From Enterococcus gallinarum NBRC 100675 (GTDB taxonomy: Bacteria > Bacillota > Bacilli > Lactobacillales > Enterococcaceae): a DNA stretch of 50,749 nucleotides. A model generated the notes under the pieces. It was not told where the DNA came from. It made no database searches and worked only from the letters and a program-made list of their open reading frames with translations. The stretch covers positions 1 to 50,749 of the forward strand of contig NZ_BCQE01000028.1 in assembly GCF_001544275.1 (NCBI RefSeq). Reading direction: 5' to 3'. The translations under genes and the position numbers were made by a program. Below are positions 8,238-18,051 of the stretch, one piece after another (the stretch's first letter is position 1; each line of letters begins with the position of its first letter).

Positions 8238-8996
8238 CTAACCAAATCTTCCTGAAATATAGTCTTCTGTTTCTTTCTCCCTCGGACTCAAGAATACTTT
8301 CTTGGTATCATTGAATTCGATCAAGTTGCCGTCTAAGAAGAAGGCTGTTTTGTCAGAGATTCTTGAAGCTTGAGACATGTTATGAGTCACAATGATCATT
8401 GTGTATCGTTCTTTTAGTGCCAAAAGGGTATTTTCGATTTTACCTGATGAAATTGGATCCAATGCACTTGTTGGTTCATCTAATAAAATGATTTCCGGAT
8501 CGACAGCCAATACTCGGGTAATACAAACCCGCTGTTGCTGGCCGCCAGACAAAGAAAGTGCACTTTGATGAAGCTTATCTTTGACATCATCCCATACTGA
8601 GGCAGCTTTCAAGCTTTCTTCCACGGTTTTATCGAGAATCTCTTTGTCTTTGACACCCTTTAATTTTAACCCATAAATAACGTTTTCGTAAATCGAAAAG
8701 GGAAATGGATTCGGTTGTTGGAAAACCATACCGATTTCTTTCCGTAAATCTACTGTATCTTGTTGCGGACTGTAGATGTCTTTTCCTTTATATACGACAC
8801 TCCCTGTGATCGTGACACCGGGAATCAAATCATTCATCCGATTCAACGAACGAAGATAAGTCGACTTGCCGCAGCCGGAAGGACCGATCATTGCAGTAAT
8901 TTCTCCTTTATTGATGGAAAGATCGATTCCTTTTAATGCTTCTTTTTTTCCATAATATAAATGCAGATCTTTTGATGTGATAATTTCTTCTGCCAT
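8238..8996 (-). CDS. pstB: PstB, phosphate ABC transporter ATPase (distal copy)
   Basis: This 252-residue ATPase has Walker [10 protein letters not shown] near residue 39, signature LSGGQQQR, Walker [13 protein letters not shown] and the switch His in [10 protein letters not shown]. Length and the C-terminal RFG tail are typical of PstB. It lies 31 bp after the other pstB. The two copies are clearly divergent paralogues, not a recent duplication. It powers phosphate import by PstA/PstC in the cytoplasmic membrane. Confidence 0.93.
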   Translation of the reverse strand: MAEEIITSKDLHLYYGKKEALKGIDLSINKGEITAMIGPSGCGKSTYLRSLNRMNDLIPGVTITGSVVYKGKDIYSPQQDTVDLRKEIGMVFQQPNPFPFSIYENVIYGLKLKGVKDKEILDKTVEESLKAASVWDDVKDKLHQSALSLSGGQQQRVCITRVLAVDPEIILLDEPTSALDPISSGKIENTLLALKERYTMIIVTHNMSQASRISDKTAFFLDGNLIEFNDTKKVFLSPREKETEDYISGRFG

Positions 8997-9027
8997 TTCT
9001 TAGCCTCCGTTTACTGATCGGATCAGA

Positions 9028-9834
9028 TTAGCCAAAGTGACCTGATACATAATCTTCTGTTGCTTGGATTTTAGGACGCGTGAATATTTTTCGTGTGTGA
9101 TCATATTCAATTGCATTTCCCAAGTAAAAGAATGCGGTATAGTCACTGATCCGTGCAGCTTGCTGCATGTTGTGCGTCACGATAATAATCGAATAATCTT
9201 GCTTTAAGTTGACCAATGTTTCTTCAACCGTTCCGGTAGAGATTGGATCTAGCGCACTCGCTGGTTCATCCAAAAGTAAAATATCCGGCTTCATAGCGAT
9301 GGCACGAGCAATACACAGACGTTGTTGTTGCCCCCCGGACAATGCTAAAGCACTTTTATCCAGGCTGTCTTTGACTTGATCCCACAGAGCGGCTTGTTTC
9401 AAACTTGTTTCAACGATCTCGTCTAATTTCTTCTTGTTCTTCTCACCATGACGACGCAAAGCAAATGCGATATTGTCATAAATTGATTTACTGAAAGGAT
9501 TTGGACGTTGAAAAACCATACCAATCCGTTTGCGCATTTCATAGACATCGACTTCTTTCGTATTGACATCGACACCCTTGTACATAATTTGACCCGTTAC
9601 TTTCGTATTCGCAATACCATCGTTCATGCGATTCAATGAACGAAGATAGGTCGATTTTCCACAACCAGAAGGTCCAATCAATGCGGTAATTTTATTTTTT
9701 TCAAATTGCAGATCGATTCCTTTGATCGCTTCATTTGTTCCATACCATACGTGCAGATCATTTGTATAAAGAGCGACGTCTTCTGGTCGATCAAAGGTAA
9801 TGATATTGCGTTCTTCCCAATTATAATCATTCAT
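9028..9834 (-). CDS. pstB: PstB, phosphate ABC transporter ATPase (proximal copy)
   Basis: This 268-residue ATPase carries an extra N-terminal stretch of about 20 residues ([20 protein letters not shown]) before the ABC core. It has Walker [10 protein letters not shown], signature [14 protein letters not shown], Walker [13 protein letters not shown] and the end VSGHFG. ATG at 9834 is 13 bp after the pstA stop. Enterococci and streptococci usually carry two pstB genes in tandem; whether they form a heterodimer is not shown by the sequence. Confidence 0.93.
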   Translation of the reverse strand: MNDYNWEERNIITFDRPEDVALYTNDLHVWYGTNEAIKGIDLQFEKNKITALIGPSGCGKSTYLRSLNRMNDGIANTKVTGQIMYKGVDVNTKEVDVYEMRKRIGMVFQRPNPFSKSIYDNIAFALRRHGEKNKKKLDEIVETSLKQAALWDQVKDSLDKSALALSGGQQQRLCIARAIAMKPDILLLDEPASALDPISTGTVEETLVNLKQDYSIIIVTHNMQQAARISDYTAFFYLGNAIEYDHTRKIFTRPKIQATEDYVSGHFG

Positions 9835-9847
9835 ACAGTGATTCTCC

Positions 9848-10732
9848 TTATGCTGACGTCATTTTCTTATACAATCGTTTACCGATTGCACGAGCGCCAA
9901 AGTTAAACAATAGAACAGCGATGATCAGGACAGCTGAAGCGCCAGCTGAAACTTGGATTCCATCAGGCATCGTTCCTTCTGTATTGATTTTCCAAATATG
10001 GACAGCTAATGTTTCCGCTTGTCGAAAAATGCTGATCGGGCTGGAAACACTCAGCGGGTTCCAATTTGAAAAATCTAACGCTGGTGCACTTTGACCTGCG
10101 GTGTAAATCAATGCTGCGGCTTCACCGAAAATACGTCCCGAACTTAGGATCACACCAGTCAATATCCCAGGTGTTGCTTCAGGAACGATGATTCGCATGA
10201 CTGTTTCCCAGCGTGACAATCCCAGCGACAACCCAGCTTCACGCTGTGTATAGTGGATGGCTTGCAATGATTCTTCTACATTTCTTGTTAGTAATGGTAA
10301 GTTGAAAAACGTTAGTGCTAGGGCTCCTGAAATAATCGAGAATCCGTAACCGAATTGGATAACGAAGACTAAGAAACCAAAAAGACCGACTACAACTGAA
10401 GGCAACGAACTAAGAATCTCAATCGATGTTCTCACTACATCTGTAAACCAATTCTTTTTCGCATATTCGGATAAATAGATCCCGGCACCTAATGAAATCG
10501 GAAAACTAATGATCATTGTCACCAATAATAGATACAATGAGTTGAATAGCTGAATCCCGATCCCACCACCTTCTTGATAAGCTTTGGAAGGTGAGGTCAA
10601 AAATTCCCAACTAATATGAGGAATCCCTCGTACTAAGATATACAGCAATAAAGAAGCCAAAATCAAAACAATGATTCCTGCTACAGCATAAAGAACACCA
10701 GTCGCAATTTTATCTGAGCGTTTTGCATTCAT
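9848..10732 (-). CDS. pstA: PstA, phosphate ABC permease
   Basis: The 294-residue membrane protein has six predicted membrane segments and the inner-membrane ABC motif [10 protein letters not shown]...GEAAALI. The start ATG overlaps the pstC stop (TAATG), so the two permease genes are coupled. It forms the phosphate channel with PstC. Confidence 0.93.
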   Translation of the reverse strand: MNAKRSDKIATGVLYAVAGIIVLILASLLLYILVRGIPHISWEFLTSPSKAYQEGGGIGIQLFNSLYLLLVTMIISFPISLGAGIYLSEYAKKNWFTDVVRTSIEILSSLPSVVVGLFGFLVFVIQFGYGFSIISGALALTFFNLPLLTRNVEESLQAIHYTQREAGLSLGLSRWETVMRIIVPEATPGILTGVILSSGRIFGEAAALIYTAGQSAPALDFSNWNPLSVSSPISIFRQAETLAVHIWKINTEGTMPDGIQVSAGASAVLIIAVLLFNFGARAIGKRLYKKMTSA

Positions 10733-11652
10733 TATTTCAACGCTCCTTTCTTACCAATCAATCGAATCACAATATTGAACAATAAAGACATCAATAATAA
10801 GATCAGCGCTAATGACCACAGTACGTTATTTTCAACAGTCCCCATGATCGTATTTCCGATTCCCATCGTTAGAATCGATGTCAGTGTTGAAGCAGGTGTC
10901 ACCAAGCTAGACGGCATCAATGCCGCATTCCCGATAACCATTTGGATGGCCAATGCTTCACCAAATGCCCGAGCCATTCCGAAGACGACTGCTGTTAAAA
11001 TCCCTGGAACTGCTGCCCGCAAAACAACTTTGTAAATCGTTTGCCATCTGGTTGCTCCAAGAGCAAGTGAGGCTTCGCGATAGTGTCTTGGGACTGCTCG
11101 CAACGCATCGACAGTCATTGTCGTTACAGTTGGCAAGATCATGATAAACAGAACAAATGTCCCTGCCAGAATCCCAAAACCAGTACCGCCAAAAACAGAA
11201 CGGACCGCTGGAACGATCACGGATAGTCCGATAAATCCATAAACAACGGATGGGATCCCAACTAGTAACTCGATAACTGGCTGCAAAATCTTTTCACCGT
11301 TGCGAGGGGAAACTTCTACCATAAAGACAGCTGCACCAATCGCAAATGGTGTTGCGATGATCGCTGATAAGAAAGTTACCACAAATGAGCCGACGATCAT
11401 CGGCAATGCGCCGACAAGCGGCTGTCCATCTGGGCCAACAGCACTAGGGTTCCATTGTGTACCAAACAAGAAATCAAACACATTTACTTTATCAACGAAA
11501 AACGTGGCAAGCCCACGACTTGCTACAAAATAAAAAATTGAGATCACAACCAAAACGATCAATGCGATACAAAGAAAACTAATGAGCTTTCCCCGCTGCT
11601 CCATTTTTGCTCGCTTAGATTTTTTCGTTAACACTTCTTTTACATTTTCCAC
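10732..11652 (-). CDS. pstC: PstC, phosphate ABC permease, GTG start
   Basis: The likely start is GTG at 11652 (VENVKEVLTKKSKRAKMEQR), 8 bp after a perfect AGGAGG. The in-frame ATG at 11676 has no ribosome binding site. That gives 306 residues with six membrane segments and the EAA-loop motif REASLALGATRWQTI. A long periplasmic-side loop (about 60-80) is present as in other PstC proteins. It pairs with PstA and receives phosphate from PstS. Confidence 0.92.
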   Translation of the reverse strand: MENVKEVLTKKSKRAKMEQRGKLISFLCIALIVLVVISIFYFVASRGLATFFVDKVNVFDFLFGTQWNPSAVGPDGQPLVGALPMIVGSFVVTFLSAIIATPFAIGAAVFMVEVSPRNGEKILQPVIELLVGIPSVVYGFIGLSVIVPAVRSVFGGTGFGILAGTFVLFIMILPTVTTMTVDALRAVPRHYREASLALGATRWQTIYKVVLRAAVPGILTAVVFGMARAFGEALAIQMVIGNAALMPSSLVTPASTLTSILTMGIGNTIMGTVENNVLWSLALILLLMSLLFNIVIRLIGKKGALK

Positions 11653-11770
11653 GAGGGATTCCTCCTCAAAAATCAAACTAAATTCACAAATATTAGTTTA
11701 TCGCTCGAACATCAATTTCTGTTAAACCTTTTGTAAATTTTTCGGCAACATTGTAAATTTTGTGTAAAGG

Positions 11771-12625
11771 TTACTTGATGACGTTTCCTTCCCAATCGCG
11801 TTCAACTTGCATTCTTGAAATAGGAATATAACCAAGATCCCCAACAATGTGCTCTTGAACTTCATCCGAAAGGATATACTCTAGGAATTCTGCTGTCAGT
11901 GCTTTAGGTTCTCCCTTCGTATACATGTGTTCATACGCCCAGACTTTCCAGTCATTTGTCGTCACATTTTCGTCTGTCGGTGCTACGCCATCAATAGAAA
12001 GAACATTGACATCATCCGTCACATAAGAGAATGCAACGTAACTGATAGCTCCCGGCGTATCCGAAACAATCGAACGAACCATTCCACTTGAATCTTGTTC
12101 TTGCGATGGAATTGCTGTTTCTCCATCCATGATCCATTTCTCAAAGGTTCCTCTTGTTCCGCTTCCTGCCGCACGGTTCAACAGAACGATTTTTTGATCA
12201 TTCCCCCCTACTTCTTTCCAGTTGGTAATTTCGCCTAGAAAAATCTTTCGTAAATTTTCTGTAGAGATATCAGATACACCGACATTTTTATTTACAATAG
12301 GAGTGATTCCTACTACAGCTACTTTATGATCCACAAGTGCTTTAGCATCGATACCAGACTTTTCTTCTGCAAACAGATCTGAGTTGCCGATATCTACAGC
12401 ACCTGCTTGAACTTGACTCAACCCTGTACCACTACCGCCACCTTGAACATTAATAAATCTGCCTGGGTTTTCATTTTGGAATTCTTCTGCCACAGTCTCT
12501 ACTAACGGCTGTAATGCGGATGAGCCGACAGCGGTGATCGATTCCCCTTGATCGATCCATTTTGCACATCCTGATAATAGAATGACCAAGCCTAAAACTG
12601 GTCCCAAAAATTTCAATTTTTTCAT
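11771..12625 (-). CDS. pstS: PstS, phosphate-binding lipoprotein
   Basis: ATG at 12625 ([20 protein letters not shown]) follows AAGGAG; the longer frame upstream adds residues without a ribosome binding site. The 284-residue product has a lipobox LLSGC with Cys20 as the lipidated residue. Phosphate-binding elements are [21 protein letters not shown], and the [12 protein letters not shown] loop. It is the first gene of the pst operon and delivers phosphate to PstCA. A 118-bp gap to pstC is longer than other gaps in the operon, and PstS is usually made in excess. Confidence 0.95.
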   Translation of the reverse strand: MKKLKFLGPVLGLVILLSGCAKWIDQGESITAVGSSALQPLVETVAEEFQNENPGRFINVQGGGSGTGLSQVQAGAVDIGNSDLFAEEKSGIDAKALVDHKVAVVGITPIVNKNVGVSDISTENLRKIFLGEITNWKEVGGNDQKIVLLNRAAGSGTRGTFEKWIMDGETAIPSQEQDSSGMVRSIVSDTPGAISYVAFSYVTDDVNVLSIDGVAPTDENVTTNDWKVWAYEHMYTKGEPKALTAEFLEYILSDEVQEHIVGDLGYIPISRMQVERDWEGNVIK

Positions 12626-12669
12626 GATAACGCTCCTTGTTCTTTCCAAAGTTAAATACAATTATTTCC

Positions 12670-12698
12670 ATTTTACCATTTTATGAAATTGTTGAAAA
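12670..12698 (-). promoter_or_regulatory. Candidate pst operon promoter with PhoP-box-like half sites
   Basis: On the minus strand TTTTCA (12698-12693), a 17-bp spacer and TAAAAT (12675-12670) precede pstS by about 45 bp. The stretch TTTTCA-ACAAT-TTCATA has the six-N5-six spacing of Bacillus PhoP boxes. The -35 is poor, as expected for an activated promoter. Only the spacing and base match are seen; PhoP control is inferred. Confidence 0.4.
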
Positions 12699-12819
12699 TT
12701 ATTATTTGCTAATATTTCTCACTCCTGACAAAAATTTACTACATTTCCTACAATCACTTACAGAAAATAACTAAAAGTAAAAAAGTAAAAATTTTTTTCA
12801 ATTAGTAAAAAGAAGTATA

Positions 12820-12844
12820 TTGTCAATTCTTACTGTGCTATACT
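12820..12844 (+). promoter_or_regulatory. Extended -10 promoter for the candidate small RNA
   Basis: TGCTATACT at 12836-12844 is an extended -10 element. TTGTCA at 12820-12825 resembles a -35 but is only 13 bp away, so the extended -10 would have to do most of the work. Start is expected near 12851. Confidence 0.45.
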
Positions 12845-12850
12845 GGATAA

Positions 12851-13017
12851 GAAAACAATTATTAAAAGAACATAATAACCTTTCTTGCTTCCCCAATCAA
12901 GAATAGCCCCAAATTATGTTCGACGTTTTCGTGATTTCATCAACATTTCCCCAAATGTATGTTGAATCAAAACGGCAGAAGTGGTCATTTATGTACCAGC
13001 TTCTGCCGTCTTTTTTT
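12851..13017 (+). ncRNA. Candidate structured small RNA with C-rich loops
   Basis: Between an extended -10 promoter and a strong intrinsic terminator lies about 165 nt without an ORF. AACATAAT (12869-12876) pairs with ATTATGTT (about 12913-12920), enclosing TTCTTG/TCAAGAA with the loop CTTCCCCAA. Unpaired CCCC motifs occur in TTCCCCAA, AGCCCCAA and TTCCCCAAA. Single-stranded C-rich motifs are how several Firmicute sRNAs (RsaE, LhrC type) bind Shine-Dalgarno sequences. I cannot assign it to a named family. It is divergent from pstS and convergent with the hydrolase gene. Confidence 0.5.
12973..13017. terminator. Strong intrinsic terminator, plus strand stronger
   Basis: CGGCAGAAG (12973-12981) pairs with CTTCTGCCG (13000-13008), extended by TGGT/ACCA inside. 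On the plus strand seven T follow (13011-13017). On the minus strand only TTTT follows, so it can also stop the hydrolase transcript but favours plus-strand transcription, which supports a plus-strand transcript here. Confidence 0.85.
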
Positions 13018-13032
13018 GTCCAAAATAACGGA

Positions 13033-13761
13033 TTATTGTGTTTTATCCAGGTTATCTAACCATTGAGTGAGTTTCTCAGCGATCTGTTGTTGTTGTTCCT
13101 CATTTGAAATCGTGGCAGATCCGTCACCACGCTGTGAGCCGTAACTACCAAAACCAGCGTGATTGCCTCCTGAGATTGTTTCGAAAATAGCTGAATCCGG
13201 CAAATAGGTTTTTGCTGCTTGATAATTCTCTTGATTCAATACTTCGTCATTGCTAGCAGTGAGAGAAAGCACAGGCAAATTAGTCTCTGCTAAGCTGCCT
13301 TTTTCATCTGGATAACTCGCTAAGAAAAAGACTCCTTTTAACCCATTCTTTTGACTAGCGGCATAACGACTTGCCATCACGCCACCCAATGAATGCCCAC
13401 CAATCACATAGCCATTATGTGGAAATTCGTTTAAAATATTCTCTGCGCGATTTCCCCCAAGGACTGCCATATCAAAGGGCATCTTGACGATCGCAACCGA
13501 GTATCCTTTTTCAGACACCTCTTTTGCCCAAATACTGTAACTTTCTGCATCTACTAGTGCTCCCGGATAAAAAACAACGAGTGGTTTTTCAGGATCTCCA
13601 GAGAAATAAAGCGCATCTTGTTTCTCTTGCCCTTTTGAAAGAGCTGTTTGAGCGGCTTCACTTGCCGTATAGTGTAATTTTTGCCAGCCTAACCATCCAC
13701 CTGCACCGATCAGCAGCAGGCCGATCACTAGACACAGTAGTATTTTTTGATATTTTTTCAT
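13033..13761 (-). CDS. Membrane-anchored alpha/beta hydrolase
   Basis: The 242-residue product has an N-terminal signal anchor (about 5-27, ILLCLVIGLLLIGAGGWLGW) and an extracellular alpha/beta hydrolase domain of the 'hydrolase_5' type. The nucleophile elbow is GGHSLGG (Ser near residue 124). A late GGNHAGFG supplies the catalytic His, with an Asp in SNDE a likely third residue. ATG at 13761 follows GGAGGAT. It is monocistronic, ending in the shared terminator. The substrate is unknown; carboxylesterase or thioesterase activity is typical. Confidence 0.8.
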   Translation of the reverse strand: MKKYQKILLCLVIGLLLIGAGGWLGWQKLHYTASEAAQTALSKGQEKQDALYFSGDPEKPLVVFYPGALVDAESYSIWAKEVSEKGYSVAIVKMPFDMAVLGGNRAENILNEFPHNGYVIGGHSLGGVMASRYAASQKNGLKGVFFLASYPDEKGSLAETNLPVLSLTASNDEVLNQENYQAAKTYLPDSAIFETISGGNHAGFGSYGSQRGDGSATISNEEQQQQIAEKLTQWLDNLDKTQ

Positions 13762-13883
13762 TTTCCATCCTCCAAAATCAACAAAATGGAACCGCCTGAA
13801 CCAAGCAGTCGCTTCTTAACTAGTTTGAAGTTAGCGTCACTTGCGTTCGCGTTTCCATTTTGTAGGTAACTTCTTTCAAGCAT

Positions 13884-15554
13884 TTACTGATGAGCCAAGG
13901 CTAACAATTCGCGCGCATGCTCTACTGTCAGTTCTGTGATTTCTGCTCCTGATAACATACGAGCAATCTCAGTCACTCGTTCTTCATAGGATAACTGACG
14001 AACTCGAGTCTCCGTCCGTCCTTCTTGGATCGCTTTTTCAATAAAATATTGATAATCAGCTACTGCGGCTACTTGCGGCAAATGAGTGATACACAAAACT
14101 TGGGAATTCAACGCAATTTTTGAGATCTTTTCAGCAATTGCTTGCGCCACGCGGCCACTGACTCCGGTATCTACTTCATCAAAAACAATACTCGTGATCC
14201 CTTGTTTCCGTGAAAAAATCGATTTCAATGCTAATAAGATACGAGACAGCTCACCACCAGATGCTACCCGAACCAACGGTTTCATGCCTTCCCCAGGATT
14301 GGTTGTGAGATAAAAAGCCACACTATCAAATCCAGTTGCTGTCAACTGCTTGCCATTTGCAAAGCGAACTTCAAACTGTGCATGTTCCATATAGAGGTCG
14401 TTCAATTCTTGCACAATTTCTTTTTCTAATCGATGTGCGATTTCTCGCCGCTTGACATGGAGTTGTTCAGCAAGAGCCCAAACAGCATCGGCCTTAGCTG
14501 TCAATTGCTCTTCTAACTGTTCCAGCTGACCTTCAGTATAGGCAGATTCAGAGATCTCCTTACTAATTTCTTCATAATAAGCTAGGATGACGGAGATGGA
14601 CTCGCCGTATTTGCGCTTCAATTGACGAATCGTTTCCAGTCGGTTAATAACTTCTTCTAGACGTCCTTCATCAAGTTCAAGGTTATCTAACTGTCGTGAA
14701 ATATCAGAAGCAGCATCCTGCAACAAATAATAAGCGCTCTGGATTGTTTCAGTGATTTTTTCATAGGCTTGATCTAAGTGGGCGATAGATTGGATCTCGG
14801 ACAGTGCCACACTTACACCGTCGACACTGCTCATTTCTTCTGAAGAGAGTGCACCATAACTTTGCCCCAGCGCATCGACGATTTTCTGATAGTTGGTTAA
14901 CTTCTCACGTTCTTCGATCAGATTTTCTTCTTCGCCCTCGATTAATTCAGCCTGTGCGATTTCTTCTTGTTGGAATCGCAGCATATCCATCCGTTGAACA
15001 TATAATTGTTCATTTTCCTGAATATTGCGAACCTGTTTTTCTAAATTGCGGTATTCCTGATAGGCATTCTGGTAGTGCAGCAGTTCTGCTTTGAACCCAT
15101 CATCGCCAAACCCATCTACCAAGCTAAGATGCCTTTCCGGCTGTAATAACTCCTGATGTTCATTTTGTCCTTGAATATCAACTAAAAAAAGACCAATCTT
15201 TCGCAGACTTGCCAAAGTGACCGTACGGCCATTGACACGACAGATTGTTTTTCCTGCTTGTGTGATATCCCGTTGGACGATCAGCACATCTTCTTGATCG
15301 ATGCCTAATTCTTCTGTCAGTTCTTGAAACTCAGGCTGCTTCGGCCATTCAAAAAGGCCTTCCAGTCGGCATTTCTCTGCTCCTTGACGCAAGTAGTCAG
15401 TAGATCCGCGTCCGCCGGCTAACAAGCCCATCGCATCAATAATGATTGATTTCCCGGCACCTGTTTCACCTGTCAAAGCTGTCATTCCTTCATGAAAAGA
15501 AAGGTGTAAGTGGGAAATAATTGCGAAATTTTGAATGGTCAACTCTAAAAGCAT
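13884..15554 (-). CDS. recN: RecN, DNA repair SMC-like ATPase
   Basis: The 556-residue protein has Walker A GETGAGKS near residue 30, a long central coiled coil (about 150-370), the signature VASGGELSRILLALK and Walker B IVFDEVDTGVSG. This is the RecN arrangement and length. RecN gathers at double-strand breaks and promotes recombinational repair. It is the last gene of the folD-xseA-xseB-ispA-tlyA-argR-recN run, 12 bp after argR, as in most Firmicutes. Confidence 0.95.
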   Translation of the reverse strand: MLLELTIQNFAIISHLHLSFHEGMTALTGETGAGKSIIIDAMGLLAGGRGSTDYLRQGAEKCRLEGLFEWPKQPEFQELTEELGIDQEDVLIVQRDITQAGKTICRVNGRTVTLASLRKIGLFLVDIQGQNEHQELLQPERHLSLVDGFGDDGFKAELLHYQNAYQEYRNLEKQVRNIQENEQLYVQRMDMLRFQQEEIAQAELIEGEEENLIEEREKLTNYQKIVDALGQSYGALSSEEMSSVDGVSVALSEIQSIAHLDQAYEKITETIQSAYYLLQDAASDISRQLDNLELDEGRLEEVINRLETIRQLKRKYGESISVILAYYEEISKEISESAYTEGQLEQLEEQLTAKADAVWALAEQLHVKRREIAHRLEKEIVQELNDLYMEHAQFEVRFANGKQLTATGFDSVAFYLTTNPGEGMKPLVRVASGGELSRILLALKSIFSRKQGITSIVFDEVDTGVSGRVAQAIAEKISKIALNSQVLCITHLPQVAAVADYQYFIEKAIQEGRTETRVRQLSYEERVTEIARMLSGAEITELTVEHARELLALAHQ

Positions 15555-15566
15555 GGATTGCCTCCT

Positions 15567-16016
15567 CTACATAAATCGTTGAAAATCTTTAAACAAAGTT
15601 TCTGCATCTGCTTCTGTTTTAGTGATCATCAATACATTGTCATCATCATTTAAGGTACCAAACAGTTCCTTTGCATATTGTTTATCGATTAAATTTGCCA
15701 AAGCGGAAGCATTTCCCGGCAATGTGCGTAAAATAACGAATTTATCCATTCGATCAACAGAAACAAAGGCAGCTTTCAAAATCTTTTCTAACTTGGCAAT
15801 GACATCTTCTGACGTTTCTTGAGGAATGCTGTAGCGGTAGCCACCTTTTTGTGAAGGGACTTTGACTAGCTTCATTTCTTTGATATCGCGGGAAATCGTC
15901 GCTTGTGTGACCGACACCCCTTTTTCCTGAAGCAATTCGACAAATTCTTCCTGTTTTTGAATATCTTGCTCACTAAGCAATCGTGTTATCAAACGATGAC
16001 GCTCTTTTTTTCTCAT
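15567..16016 (-). CDS. argR: ArgR/AhrC-type arginine repressor
   Basis: The 149-residue length is standard. The N-terminal winged helix (1-70) contains VSVTQATISRDIKEMKLVKVP. The C-terminal domain (80-149) has the GNASALANLID arginine-binding and hexamer motif and ends with a DDDNVLMITKTEADAE-like segment. ATG at 16016 follows AGGAGG. Enterococci usually encode several ArgR paralogues; this recN-linked copy is the AhrC-like one, controlling arginine synthesis and catabolism. Confidence 0.93.
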   Translation of the reverse strand: MRKKERHRLITRLLSEQDIQKQEEFVELLQEKGVSVTQATISRDIKEMKLVKVPSQKGGYRYSIPQETSEDVIAKLEKILKAAFVSVDRMDKFVILRTLPGNASALANLIDKQYAKELFGTLNDDDNVLMITKTEADAETLFKDFQRFM

Positions 16017-16076
16017 CTCTCGTTCCTCCTGATTGAATTCCTACTAATTTTATCCTATTTTTAGACAGAAAGAAAG

Positions 16077-16103
16077 AGAGCCGGCATGTAAAATACCAGC
16101 TCT
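16077..16103. terminator. Small hairpin after tlyA
   Basis: AGAGC (16077-16081) pairs with GCTCT (16099-16103), with CGG/CC and AT/AT pairs inside. No clear U-run follows on the minus strand, so attenuation between tlyA and argR is possible but weak. Confidence 0.35.
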
Positions 16104-16109
16104 GCAAAA

Positions 16110-16940
16110 TCAGTAAGTTTTTGGATGATGAAAGGTTTCATGTGCTTCAGCAACGATCTGAGGGATAGATATTTCGGCTTTCCTTGTGCCATCACCTTTC
16201 TGCACTTTCTGTAGATGAACCAAAAATTCAATATTGCCTTCACCGCCCGTGATCGGTGAAAAACTAAGATCAAGAATATTAAAGCCATTCGATTGGGCAA
16301 AGTCCAAGATTTCTTCGAGAACCCTTTGATGGACTGCAGGATCACGAACGATGCCGTTTTTTCCGACAGATGCTTTCCCTGCTTCGAATTGGGGCTTGAT
16401 CAGCGCTATGACTTCTCCTTGGTCTACGAGAATTTCATGTAACGGCGGCAAGATCAACTTCAAAGAGATAAATGACACATCGATGGTTGCTCTTTCTGGT
16501 AATCCTTCTAAAAAATCAGTAGGTTTGGCATAACGAAAATTCACACGTTCCATCACGACTACTCGCGGATCTTGACGTAGTTTCCACGCCAACTGATTGT
16601 AGCCAACGTCTAAGGCATAACTCATTTTTGCCCCATTCTGCAGAGCTGCATCAGTAAAGCCGCCGGTAGACGCACCAATATCCAGCAGAATTTGGTCTTT
16701 CACCTCAAAGTCAAAAATTTTCAAAGCTTTTTCAAGTTTTAAGCCACCACGGGAGACATAAGGCAGCTTTTTGCCTTTGATTTGCAACTGTGTCTCCCCG
16801 CTGATTTTTTCACCGGGTTTATCTAAACGTTCATTTTTCTCTGTATAAACTAATCCAGCCATGACACCGCGTTTCGCTTGTTCTCTGGTTTCAAAAAGTC
16901 CTTGTTGGACCGCTAAAACATCTACTCGTTCTTTTTTCAT
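16110..16940 (-). CDS. tlyA: TlyA-family rRNA 2'-O-methyltransferase
   Basis: The 276-residue protein has an N-terminal S4 RNA-binding domain (1-65, RVDVLAVQQGLFETREQAKR) and a Rossmann methyltransferase domain (80-250). The SAM motif is LLDIGASTGGFTDA, and the catalytic tetrad-type residues include ALDVGYNQLAW and TIDVSFISLK. TlyA enzymes methylate 16S and 23S rRNA cytidines at the subunit interface; in some bacteria this controls capreomycin sensitivity. The start overlaps the ispA stop (TAATG). 'Hemolysin A' is an older name. Confidence 0.92.
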   Translation of the reverse strand: MKKERVDVLAVQQGLFETREQAKRGVMAGLVYTEKNERLDKPGEKISGETQLQIKGKKLPYVSRGGLKLEKALKIFDFEVKDQILLDIGASTGGFTDAALQNGAKMSYALDVGYNQLAWKLRQDPRVVVMERVNFRYAKPTDFLEGLPERATIDVSFISLKLILPPLHEILVDQGEVIALIKPQFEAGKASVGKNGIVRDPAVHQRVLEEILDFAQSNGFNILDLSFSPITGGEGNIEFLVHLQKVQKGDGTRKAEISIPQIVAEAHETFHHPKTY

Positions 16941-17833
16941 TACTTTCCTCTAATCTCGAATTGTTTGACAACGGATGCGAGCAAACTTTGATCGAAATGA
17001 CCATAACTGCTCAGTTCATCTAACACAGCATACGCTTGATTCAATTCATCCTTCAATGCTCCACTAGCGCCATCAAGTCCTAGCAAAGCCGGATAAGTAC
17101 TTTTAGCTAGTGCATCATCTCGATGGACAATCTTGCCCAATACTTCTGTTGTACTGGTGACATCTAAAAGATCATCGCGGATTTGGAAGGCTAAGCCCAT
17201 ATGACGAGCAAATTGATCGAGCAGCTGGATAATTTCTTCTGTCTGATCCGCTAAAATACCACCAGCAATCACTGCAAAACGAATCAGTTCACCTGTTTTG
17301 CGTTCGTGAATGCTGATCAGCTCATCAAGCGTGAGTTGCTGATTTTCCCCTTGGATATCTGCTGCCTGTCCAGCCACCATTCCCGCTGTGCCTGCCGTAT
17401 GACTAAGCTGCTGCAAAAGCAAAATTTTCTTATCTGGTTCAAGATCAGCTAACGATAACAACTGAAACGCAGCAGTCAATAGCCCGTCCCCAGCAAGGAT
17501 CGCTAGTGCTTCTCCATAGACTTTGTGATTTGTTGGTTTGCCTCGTCGCAAGGCGTCATCGTCCATCGCCGGCAAATCATCATGAATCAGTGAATAGGTA
17601 TGAATCATCTCTAGGGCTGCTGCAGTCTGGTATACTCCCAAAGTCATTGACTTATGGAAAGAAGCAACGGTCGCTGTCAACAGCAATGGACGAATTCGCT
17701 TACCGCCAGCATGAATGGAGTAAAGCATACTATCTTTCAACGTTTGATCACTTGTATGTTCTTCCAGAAATCGAACAATCACAGCTTCGATCTCCGAAAG
17801 ATATTTTTCTTGAAATTGTTGCATGTTATCCAT
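16940..17833 (-). CDS. ispA: IspA, farnesyl diphosphate synthase
   Basis: The 297-residue polyprenyl synthetase has both Asp-rich motifs: DDLPAMDDDALRRG (first, near residue 85) and DDLLD (second, near 225). The residues before the first motif (HTYSLIHDDL) fit a short-chain, FPP-forming enzyme. It feeds undecaprenyl and menaquinone side-chain synthesis. The start overlaps the xseB stop (TAATG). Confidence 0.93.
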   Translation of the reverse strand: MDNMQQFQEKYLSEIEAVIVRFLEEHTSDQTLKDSMLYSIHAGGKRIRPLLLTATVASFHKSMTLGVYQTAAALEMIHTYSLIHDDLPAMDDDALRRGKPTNHKVYGEALAILAGDGLLTAAFQLLSLADLEPDKKILLLQQLSHTAGTAGMVAGQAADIQGENQQLTLDELISIHERKTGELIRFAVIAGGILADQTEEIIQLLDQFARHMGLAFQIRDDLLDVTSTTEVLGKIVHRDDALAKSTYPALLGLDGASGALKDELNQAYAVLDELSSYGHFDQSLLASVVKQFEIRGK

Positions 17834-18051
17834 TAGTCTTCCTCATCAAAAAGAACTTCTTCATTGTTTTCAGTCATCATTTTTGTCAATGATTTTTCTG
17901 CTTTAGCCAATGTATCTTTGCACTGTTTGCTTAACACCATTCCCTTTTGAAAAGCGTCAAGAGCTTCTTCTAATGGTACATCGCCTTGTTCAAGCCTAGT
18001 AACGATTTGTTCTAATTCTTGTAATGATTCTTCAAATGTTGGATTTGCCAT
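17833..18051 (-). CDS. xseB: Exodeoxyribonuclease VII small subunit
   Basis: ATG at 18051 ([20 protein letters not shown]) follows GAAGGAGAAG, so the longer upstream frame is not used. The product has 72 residues and is a typical helical hairpin with [18 protein letters not shown]. It overlaps the end of xseA by about 20 bp. XseB packs on XseA to form the nuclease that degrades single-stranded DNA. Confidence 0.93.
   Translation of the reverse strand: MANPTFEESLQELEQIVTRLEQGDVPLEEALDAFQKGMVLSKQCKDTLAKAEKSLTKMMTENNEEVLFDEED

Noticed and set aside
8238-9834. Recent pstB duplication
   Set aside because: The two ATPases differ throughout; they are old paralogues, as in many lactic acid bacteria.
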